Assembly (NCBI GenBank): GCA_023807065.1
Contig: JAJJLU010004565.1
Coordinates: 1 to 11,614, forward strand
Length of the DNA: 11,614 nt
Direction of reading: 5' to 3'
DNA from: Isotricha intestinalis
Lineage: Eukaryota; Ciliophora; Litostomatea; Vestibuliferida; Isotrichidae
This document shows, piece by piece, positions 1 to 7,012 of this stretch. The notes under the pieces were generated by a model that was given only the letters and a program-made list of their open reading frames with translations, did not search any database and was not told the origin of the DNA. Made by a program: the position numbers and the translations under genes. Every line of letters begins with the position of its first letter. The first letter of the stretch is position 1.

Positions 1-99
1 ATATTTTTTTCAATAATTATTTTGAATTTAAAAAAATATAAAATTGGTTAATTAATTAAATAAATATTTTTTCTCCAAACAAACAAAAAAAATAGAAAA

Positions 100-903
100 A
101 TGACTCTTCCTCCAATAATGTTAAAAAGTTTAGAAAGTTCAGAACCATCTCAAACAAGTATACTTCAAAATTCAAGTAATATAAAAGAGCCAGAAAGCTA
201 TTTAGATTTATCTAAATATTCATCAAGTCAAAGTAATATGAACAAAAATATAAATTCCTATAATTTTAAAGTAATATTATTAGGGGATTCATCAGTGGGA
301 AAAACTTCAATATTTACAAGATTTTTAGCAGGTAAATTTGATGAAAATTATAAATGCACTGTTGGAACAGAATATAAACTTCATTCAATTTATCCTGATT
401 TAAATACCGAAGTAAATTTACATGTTTGGGATACTGCAGGTTCAGAAAAATATAAATCAATAACTAAACAATATTATAGGGATGCTCATGGAATAATATT
501 AATATATGATATTGCTAATAGAAAATCTTTTAATAATTTAAATAATTGGATTGAAGATATTAAAGATAATTCTATTAAAGATTGTCAAATTGTTATTGTT
601 GGAAATAAAAGTGATATTAATAATAGAAATGTTTCTAATGAAGAAGGTGTGAATTTTGCAAATAAACTTGGATTAAATTATATTGAATCAAGTGCTAAAA
701 ATGGAACTAATATTTTATTAATTTTTGATGTTATTTCTAAGAAAATGATTAAAGTTTTTAAAGAAGAAGAAAAAACTAATGATGAAAGTATAAGAGTTGT
801 GAAACAATCTCTTTCTTTAAATAATGAATTATTTCTTCAAAAACAAAAAAAGTTAATTCAAAATATTAAAGAACAAGAACAGAAAAAAACTAGTTGTTGT
901 TGA
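100..903 (+). CDS. Rab-family small GTPase with N-terminal extension and Ser in place of the switch II Gln
   Basis: Rab GTPases switch between GDP and GTP states on membranes and direct vesicle traffic. The 267-residue product has all G boxes: G1 GDSSVGKTS at 62-70, the G2 Thr at 87, G3 WDTAG at 110-114, G4 NKSD at 169-172 and G5 SAK at 198-200. Rab-like segments such as YYRDAHG (125-131) and the C-terminal CC (266-267), a double-geranylgeranylation motif, place it in Rab rather than Ras or Rho. Two things are odd. The usual Gln after DTAG is Ser115, which should lower intrinsic GTP hydrolysis. A Ser/Asn-rich extension of about 55 residues precedes the G domain. Met47 (codon at 238) is an alternative start that would give a normal-sized Rab. 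The first ATG is preferred because of its A-rich leader (AATAGAAAA). The stop is TGA. The family is certain; I cannot assign a Rab subclass. Confidence 0.95.
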   Translation: MTLPPIMLKSLESSEPSQTSILQNSSNIKEPESYLDLSKYSSSQSNMNKNINSYNFKVILLGDSSVGKTSIFTRFLAGKFDENYKCTVGTEYKLHSIYPDLNTEVNLHVWDTAGSEKYKSITKQYYRDAHGIILIYDIANRKSFNNLNNWIEDIKDNSIKDCQIVIVGNKSDINNRNVSNEEGVNFANKLGLNYIESSAKNGTNILLIFDVISKKMIKVFKEEEKTNDESIRVVKQSLSLNNELFLQKQKKLIQNIKEQEQKKTSCC

Positions 904-1192
904 AAAATGAATGATTTATGAAAAAAAAGTTTAAAAGAGGAAATGCAATATATAATAATTTTAATATAATAAAATATAGAAAGATAGAAATTAATAATTA
1001 TGAAATATGATATTTTATATATATAAAACAATAATACAATATTTTTAAATTATGACAAATAAACGAAATATCATATGTTATTTACTTATTCAAATTAATT
1101 TTTTATTTGTTAAATAAATTAATATTATAATTAGAAAGAATATTTATTAAAAACATTTTTTATTCCTAATTATTATATTATTTTAAATTATT
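904..1192. other. Convergent 3' intergenic region
   Basis: These 289 bases separate the stop of the Rab gene from the stop of the FG-GAP gene on the other strand, so they must hold both 3' ends. The sequence is almost pure A/T. An 11-bp inverted repeat, ATATGATATTT at 1005-1015 and its complement at 1066-1076, is separated by 50 bases. An AATAAA hexamer lies at 1058-1063 on the + strand, but such hexamers are expected by chance at this composition. I see no gene or RNA here. Confidence 0.6.
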
Positions 1193-3097
1193 CTATGCAA
1201 ACCAAGCTCTGAATTTATCAGTTTCTTGTTCTTTATCTTCATTAACTTCTTTATAATGCATAACAATAATTACAACTAAAATAACTATTAAAATAATAAT
1301 AATAACAGCAAGTAAAATCTTTAAATTTTCAATTGGAGTAACAACTAATTCAATATCCCATTTAACTTCTTTTTTATCATTATAATTTTTGGAAATAATT
1401 AATTGGGTATTAGGAATAATAGGAGTATACGAATCATTATTATAATAGGAATAATTATTATTTTTATTTTTATCTAAAGAATTAGATGTAACATATAAAA
1501 ATTCAATATAATTATTAGATCTATCAATTCCAGTATATGCAAAAGGTAATGGAAGAGTCATATCATTTGTTTGAGGTAATTGAGCAACAACTTGATCTCT
1601 TCTATTTCCATCATTATCTGTTACTACAAATCTAAATGTATTTCCAAATTCTGTTGTATTATAATTTACTTTTTTTCCTAATACTAATTTACATTTTAAA
1701 AAAAATTTATCTACAAATTTATTATTCCATATTGCTATTATATTTTTTTTTGTTTGGATTAAAATATCTAATCTTCCATCTTCTCCAAAATCAAAAAATG
1801 TTGCATATTCAAAATCAGAAGAATCATTTTCATTCATTAATTTATTAATTGAAAAGTCATTGAATTCACTATATTTCTTTTTGTCTTGCTCCCAAGCAAA
1901 TAATTTTACTGTCTTATTATTTCCTTCAATTATAGTTGATAAAATACTAGGAAATCCAGATGAATCAAAATCACCTATTCTAATTAAAGTATTATTTCCA
2001 TAAAATTTAGAGGAACCATTATTTTCCAATAAATCCATTGTTATTTGTTGATAATTTGAATTATTAAATAATGTATTACTTGATTTTTCCTGTATTTTCT
2101 GACAATAATTTTCATCCCATTCATGTTTACTTTCAAAAATATTATAAAATATTGTTATTTTAGTTGAATTAAGATGAGGGAAAAGAAAATCAAGTTGAGA
2201 ATCTCTATTAAAATCTCCTATAACAAAAGCACCATAGTTAGTACTATTTAAATCAAAATAGTTTAAATTATATGTTCTAGAATTTTTATCACTGTAAGAT
2301 TCATTTAAAGCATAATATATTTCTACTTTAATTATACCATTTCCTTCTTCATGAGTTAAAATTAAATCTGGAAAACAATCTCCATTTAAATCTACAAACG
2401 CATTTCCATATTTATCTGAAATATTACTTGATAAAAATAGATTATTATCTGCCCCTATATTGCTATTTCCAGGTACATAAATTGCAAATTCTTCTCGAGT
2501 AAAATTTTCATAACTATTTTCAAATTTTAATACTTTTCTATTATAATCTTGAGTATCTTGATAAATTAATTCAATTTTTCTATCTCCATTAATATCAGCT
2601 GCAACCATATAAGAATTTATTCCTAAACTTTTTTGAATATATTTTTGTTCTTTTTCATAAACTATCCAATGTTCATATTCACTTTCATTTTTAAGACTTA
2701 TAATAAATGCTATTCCTTGATTAGGAATAAAAGAATTTACCATAACATTTTTTATGTAAAAATTCTTTGAATGATTTAAAGTAAATAAAGTTTTTTTTTC
2801 AAAAATATATTTATTATTATCATATTTATAAACACTAAAATCAGTATTAATTTCATTTATAGGTTTATATGTAATAATATCAGTATATTTGTTATTTGTA
2901 TAATCTACAAAACTAATAAATTTTTCTGAATCTTCTAATTGGAGTTTTAATCTTATAAAATGTTCATCAGATCTTGTTTTAAATAAACCTTTTCCTGCTA
3001 AATCTTCTAATGTCTTTTGTTCAGCAGTATTTTCACAATAAATATTTATTAATATTGAAAATGAAATAAATAAAATTCTTAAAAATGAATTTTTCAT
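1193..3097 (-). CDS. ITFG1/TIP-like FG-GAP repeat type I membrane protein
   Basis: This 634-residue product resembles the T-cell immunomodulatory protein / ITFG1 (linkin) family, single-pass surface proteins with an integrin-alpha-like propeller ectodomain. A hydrophobic signal peptide occupies about residues 1-21. FG-GAP-type calcium loops (DxNxDxxxD-like) are visible at 65-73, 168-176, 236-244, 295-303, 376-384 and 436-444. After them comes a conserved-looking segment, FRFVVTDNDGNRRDQVVAQL (488-507), that resembles the TIP family downstream of the propeller. A TM helix spans about 592-613 and a 20-residue cytosolic tail ends in FRAWFA. About a dozen N-x-S/T sequons lie in the ectodomain. 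The start fits the signal peptide and follows an A-rich leader (AAAAACAAAA). The stop is TAG. In animals the family has been linked to cell adhesion; the role in a protist is unknown. It is divergent from the carboxypeptidase gene. Confidence 0.85.
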   Translation of the reverse strand: MKNSFLRILFISFSILINIYCENTAEQKTLEDLAGKGLFKTRSDEHFIRLKLQLEDSEKFISFVDYTNNKYTDIITYKPINEINTDFSVYKYDNNKYIFEKKTLFTLNHSKNFYIKNVMVNSFIPNQGIAFIISLKNESEYEHWIVYEKEQKYIQKSLGINSYMVAADINGDRKIELIYQDTQDYNRKVLKFENSYENFTREEFAIYVPGNSNIGADNNLFLSSNISDKYGNAFVDLNGDCFPDLILTHEEGNGIIKVEIYYALNESYSDKNSRTYNLNYFDLNSTNYGAFVIGDFNRDSQLDFLFPHLNSTKITIFYNIFESKHEWDENYCQKIQEKSSNTLFNNSNYQQITMDLLENNGSSKFYGNNTLIRIGDFDSSGFPSILSTIIEGNNKTVKLFAWEQDKKKYSEFNDFSINKLMNENDSSDFEYATFFDFGEDGRLDILIQTKKNIIAIWNNKFVDKFFLKCKLVLGKKVNYNTTEFGNTFRFVVTDNDGNRRDQVVAQLPQTNDMTLPLPFAYTGIDRSNNYIEFLYVTSNSLDKNKNNNYSYYNNDSYTPIIPNTQLIISKNYNDKKEVKWDIELVVTPIENLKILLAVIIIILIVILVVIIVMHYKEVNEDKEQETDKFRAWFA

Positions 3098-3179
3098 TTT
3101 TGTTTTTATTTAAATAATAAAAAGTTTTGGATAAAGATAATTTATTTATATTATTTTTTTATATTTTATTTCGATATAA
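3098..3179. promoter_or_regulatory. Shared divergent promoter region (82 bp)
   Basis: The start codons of the FG-GAP gene (-) and the carboxypeptidase gene (+) lie only 82 bases apart, so the core promoters and both 5' leaders must overlap or be contiguous. The stretch is T/A tracts with no motif I can name. The bidirectional role is inferred from geometry alone. Confidence 0.5.
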
Positions 3180-5081
3180 ATGAGGTTTAAAATAATATCT
3201 TTAATAATACTAATAATAAATATATCATCCCAAAACCCAGAACATAATAATGTTTATAATAATCAAACTCATTTATTTGGAATATTAATAAAAAAATATT
3301 TATCAAAACCTGAAATGAACAACGCTTATTTATCATATAAACAATATGTAGACTTTACAAAAGAAATATCAAAAGAATTTCCAGATATAATAAATTTATC
3401 ATCAATAGGAAATACATATTTAAATAATCCAATGCCAATAATTTCATTTAAATCCAATTCTCCAAAAAAAAAATCTGGAATTTTATTTACAGGTATGCAT
3501 CATGCAAGAGAACCAGTAGCAATGATGATGAATTTATATATAATATTACATTTAATATCTCTACCAAAAAGTTTTCAAGATTATTTTTTTAAAAATATAA
3601 ACATATATTTTATTCCAATTATAAACATTGATGGTTTTCAATATAATTCAGAACAATATGAAAAAACACATAATTTAAATAATTGTATGGCTAGAAAAAA
3701 TAGAAATCCAAAAAATAGTGAAAAATGTAGATCAGATTCAATTGGTATTGATTTAAATAGAAATTATGATTATTATTTTGGTTTAGATAATATTGGTTCA
3801 TCCCCTAAACCTTGTGAAGAAGATTATAGAGGAACTTCAGCTTTTTCTGAACCAGAAACAAAAAATATGAAAAATTTCATGGAAAAACATAATGATATTA
3901 AAATAGTGATTAATTATCATACTTGGGGAAATTTAGTAATTACACCTTTTAATTATTTATCACATAATGATAATGTTAAAGAATTAGAAACAAATTATTC
4001 TAAATTTAATCAAATTTATAAAGAATTTAAAAATGAAGCAAATTATCCTAAAAATTTTATTTTTGGAAATGGAGATAAATCTATTCATTATACTACTAAT
4101 GGTGATGCTACTGATTGGTTTTTTGGAAAAATGGGGAAATTAAGTTTTAGTCCTGAATTAGGAAATGGAAATAGTCAAAGTGATAAATTTTATCCTAATA
4201 AAGAAGTTACTATTGATATTTATCAAAAAAATTTACCAAGTGCTTTATATGCCATTCAAAAAAGTAATTTTTTCTTAAAAGCTGAATTACTTTTTGGTAA
4301 TTTTATCGATTGTAGTAAAAATAATAATAAATTAAAAAAAAAATATGATTGCGAAAAAAATGAAGTTTTATTGAAATTTTTTGTTAATTTTATTAATAGA
4401 GGTTTTGCAGATTATAATCAAGAAAATGGAAATGAAATGATAATTCATTCCCTTTATTTAAATAATATTACTTCTATATGCGTTATTAATTCTAATGGAA
4501 AAAAAAAATGTGCTAAAAATTCTTATTTTCTTGATTTTACTATTAATGAAAATATAAAAAATTTTACCAATAATACTTTTGAATTTGAAATTATTAATGA
4601 TAAAGAAGAATTTATGAAAGTAAAAAATAATCCAAAAGACTATTTTTTATTTAATATTACCAAAAATAGGCCTTTTCATTCTGGTATTATCTTAAATGAA
4701 AAATTCGAGAAATTTTATTGGTTATTTGATTTTCCTAGAATAAATATATATAATTCAAATTTTACTGAAACAACAATTGAATATATGGAAGAAGAAATAG
4801 ATAATCTAAAAAAAGAAAATAAAAATAAGAAAGAAAAAGAAGGAGATTTAACTTTGATAAAAATTTTATTTTTATTCATTTTAATATTTTGTATAATAAT
4901 ATTATATTTCAGAAGGAAATTCATAAGTGATTCAATTTCAAATGTTATTGAAAAAATTAAAGGTCATCCTGTTATAGAAAGAGATATTAATACTGTTAGA
5001 CAAATTGAAATTGTTGTTCCTCAAAATGATAGTTCAGAAACATCTGAAATAAATACACAAAATAAATTATCTAATAATTAA
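3180..5081 (+). CDS. Membrane-anchored M14 zinc carboxypeptidase
   Basis: M14 metallocarboxypeptidases remove C-terminal residues from peptides using one zinc ion. The 633-residue product has a signal peptide (about 1-17) and the full catalytic set. The zinc motif HARE is at 108-111 and the third zinc ligand is His247 in INYHTWG. The substrate carboxylate site DLNRN is at 191-195, RKNR is at 172-175, a Tyr248-equivalent is Y304, and the catalytic Glu is E326 in FSPELG. By alignment by eye, the residue matching bovine carboxypeptidase A position 255 is Thr311. It is not Asp, which argues against a basic-residue preference; this is inference. The catalytic part ends near 360. It is followed by an unrecognised ectodomain of about 195 residues with four Cys (378, 391, 434, 444), a Lys/Glu-rich stalk (535-555), a TM helix (about 557-577), RRK, and a tail of about 53 residues. 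Many N-glycosylation sequons support secretion. The stop is TAA. Confidence 0.93.
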   Translation: MRFKIISLIILIINISSQNPEHNNVYNNQTHLFGILIKKYLSKPEMNNAYLSYKQYVDFTKEISKEFPDIINLSSIGNTYLNNPMPIISFKSNSPKKKSGILFTGMHHAREPVAMMMNLYIILHLISLPKSFQDYFFKNINIYFIPIINIDGFQYNSEQYEKTHNLNNCMARKNRNPKNSEKCRSDSIGIDLNRNYDYYFGLDNIGSSPKPCEEDYRGTSAFSEPETKNMKNFMEKHNDIKIVINYHTWGNLVITPFNYLSHNDNVKELETNYSKFNQIYKEFKNEANYPKNFIFGNGDKSIHYTTNGDATDWFFGKMGKLSFSPELGNGNSQSDKFYPNKEVTIDIYQKNLPSALYAIQKSNFFLKAELLFGNFIDCSKNNNKLKKKYDCEKNEVLLKFFVNFINRGFADYNQENGNEMIIHSLYLNNITSICVINSNGKKKCAKNSYFLDFTINENIKNFTNNTFEFEIINDKEEFMKVKNNPKDYFLFNITKNRPFHSGIILNEKFEKFYWLFDFPRINIYNSNFTETTIEYMEEEIDNLKKENKNKKEKEGDLTLIKILFLFILIFCIIILYFRRKFISDSISNVIEKIKGHPVIERDINTVRQIEIVVPQNDSSETSEINTQNKLSNN

Positions 5082-5129
5082 TTTATATAATATTTTTTTG
5101 TATTATATGTTATTTTAAAATAATTAAAA
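5082..5129 (+). promoter_or_regulatory. Very short tandem intergenic spacer (48 bp)
   Basis: Only 48 bases lie between the carboxypeptidase stop and the next start codon on the same strand. They are AT-only apart from two G residues and end in an A-rich leader (ATTAAAA) before the ATG. They must hold the 3' end of one gene and the 5' leader of the next, unless the two share a transcript. I see no named motif. Confidence 0.4.
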
Positions 5130-6815
5130 ATGAAAAAGAAAAATGAAAATAGAGAAGAGATTACATTGATAACTGATAAAAAAGGAATAAATAAATTTGC
5201 TTGTGCTTTAAATTCACATAAAAAACTTTTTGTTTTCATTAAAGGTATTAAAATTCCATTTCCTTTGATTTCATTAATAAATTTATGTGAAAAAGGAGAA
5301 TTAATTCCAGAAGAATCTATAACTTTTATGTACAAAGCCCTTGTTAATAAAAAAACAAAGAATACAAATAAAAAACAAATGATAGAGAATATTAATGAAA
5401 AAGAATCAAACAAAAAACAAAAAGGAAAAATATTTTCTAAATTATTAGAGAAAAAAAAAAGAAAAAGTATTAAAAATAATTTACCATTTCAAGATATGTT
5501 TCCAAATATTAATGAAAATATGATTGAAAAACCAATGATAATTAATAAACCTAAAAAACCAAAAAAGAATGAATTTGAAATAATTAATATTCCACAAAAT
5601 CAATCTATTGTAGGAAAAAAATGGGGTATAAAAAAAAACCAAGATAATCCTTTAAAAAATATAAGTAAATTTCATAATTTAATGATTACTGAATTGAATG
5701 ACAATGAAAAAACAGAAGAAGATAAATTAATAATAACAAATAAAAATAAAAATATGCTTGAAATGCCAAAAATGGATGAAGAAATTATATGTATAAGTCC
5801 ATTAAATTTAGATGAAGAGCCAAAAATAATATTTAAAATACCAGACAATAAAAATCATCAAAATATTCGTTATGAAATATCTGATTCTTCATATAGTAAA
5901 TCACAAGAAGATAAAGTGAATGTATCAAAAATAAATTCAAATTATAAAGAAAAAGACAATAATATTCCGAATAAATTATTAATGAATCAATTAGGTTTTC
6001 CTCATTCAAAATTAAATAATAAAAGTTATAAAAATGCAAGTCAAAATAAAGAAATTGATGAAAGATCTCAACAAGATAGAGCTTCTGAATTTACTAATAA
6101 TGATCAAAGAACTAGAACTAGAGAAGATGATTATTTTTCTTATCAATTTAATGATTTAGAAAATGGTTTAAGAAGTGCTTTTGATACAAATTCACAAAAT
6201 AATAATAGAAATTATTTTAATACTGATAATGAAGATATTGATATTGATTTAGTTCAAAATGATTTTTCTATTTCTGATACAAAGAAGATTTCTCATAATG
6301 ATTCTCTAGAAAACAATAATAATAGAAATAAAGATAATAATAATAATCATAATCAAAGCTTTTTAAATAAAGTGTGGATATATTCTTATTATACTTTTCT
6401 TGGTTTATCTTTAATTAATTTAGGCAATTATTTTATTAATTGTATTAATGTTGGTTTCTTTACTATATTTTCTTTCATATATTTAATATCAAATTGTATA
6501 AATTTTTTATCAGTGGCTGAAGGAATTTATCAAGTTAAAATTGAAGAAAATAAAGAATTAAATGAAACTTATGTAAATCTTTATATTATTGGTTCTGTTA
6601 TTACAATTATTATCAATGTTTTATTTGTTGAATATTTAATCAATCCAATTTATCAAAATTATATTTTAAATAATTCTTTTTTCCTTTATATTCAAATTGC
6701 TTTAGTTATTAATGAGTTGTTTTGTCTTTTAATGAATTTTAAAATTAATTATATGACTATTGAAGAAAAATTTCTTATTTCTTTAAAAGCTCCTTTATTA
6801 GAACAACAAGAATAA
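5130..6815 (+). CDS. Uncharacterised four-TM protein with N-terminal module and long disordered linker
   Basis: I do not recognise this 561-residue protein. Residues about 10-72 form a compact, hydrophobic-rich module with a conserved look: a short strand FVFIKGIKIPFP, then LISLINLCEKGELIPEESI. The order (strand, Gly-x-x-x-Pro, helix, x-G-x-L-x-P) loosely recalls GYF-like modules, but I would not assign it. Residues about 75-410 are Lys/Asn/Glu/Ser-rich, low in hydrophobics and probably disordered, with basic patches and Asn runs at 395-398 and 403-406. The last 147 residues hold four predicted TM helices at about 417-438, 440-462, 483-505 and 516-536, then a short tail ending KAPLLEQQE. There is no signal peptide, so the long N-terminal part is probably cytosolic. 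The arrangement suggests a membrane-tethered scaffold; this is inference only. The stop is TAA. It converges on the kelch gene. Confidence 0.85.
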   Translation: MKKKNENREEITLITDKKGINKFACALNSHKKLFVFIKGIKIPFPLISLINLCEKGELIPEESITFMYKALVNKKTKNTNKKQMIENINEKESNKKQKGKIFSKLLEKKKRKSIKNNLPFQDMFPNINENMIEKPMIINKPKKPKKNEFEIINIPQNQSIVGKKWGIKKNQDNPLKNISKFHNLMITELNDNEKTEEDKLIITNKNKNMLEMPKMDEEIICISPLNLDEEPKIIFKIPDNKNHQNIRYEISDSSYSKSQEDKVNVSKINSNYKEKDNNIPNKLLMNQLGFPHSKLNNKSYKNASQNKEIDERSQQDRASEFTNNDQRTRTREDDYFSYQFNDLENGLRSAFDTNSQNNNRNYFNTDNEDIDIDLVQNDFSISDTKKISHNDSLENNNNRNKDNNNNHNQSFLNKVWIYSYYTFLGLSLINLGNYFINCINVGFFTIFSFIYLISNCINFLSVAEGIYQVKIEENKELNETYVNLYIIGSVITIIINVLFVEYLINPIYQNYILNNSFFLYIQIALVINELFCLLMNFKINYMTIEEKFLISLKAPLLEQQE

Positions 6816-7012
6816 ATAATTTAAATTAATTCAGAAAAAAATTTATTTTAGATTTTTATTTTCTTATTTTAAACTTTAAGATAAAAATAATTTAACTTTT
6901 TTTAATATTTTTTATAAATAAATATTTTAAACCACTTTCTAATAAAAACTCTATACTCAGATTATTAATACAAAATTTAAAATTTAAACTAAATAAAAAT
7001 AATATACATCTC
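6816..7012. other. Convergent 3' intergenic region
   Basis: These 197 bases lie between two stops on opposite strands, that of the four-TM protein gene and that of the kelch gene. The sequence is A/T-rich with T tracts early and A tracts late, as expected for 3' flanks of two convergent genes. I see no gene, hairpin or RNA here. Confidence 0.6.

Noticed and set aside
1636..1848. Hydrophobic 70-codon open frame on the + strand
   Set aside because: It lies wholly antisense inside the FG-GAP gene and has the Leu/Ile/Tyr/Phe-rich composition typical of the complement of an A-rich coding strand.
4715..5413. Minus-strand open frames of 69 and 111 codons overlapping the carboxypeptidase end and the four-TM gene start
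   Set aside because: Both are complements of Lys/Glu-rich coding sequence, rich in Phe/Ile/Ser, with no independent start context. They are shadows.
5833..6039. Minus-strand 68-codon open frame
   Set aside because: It is antisense to the disordered linker of the four-TM protein and has shadow composition.
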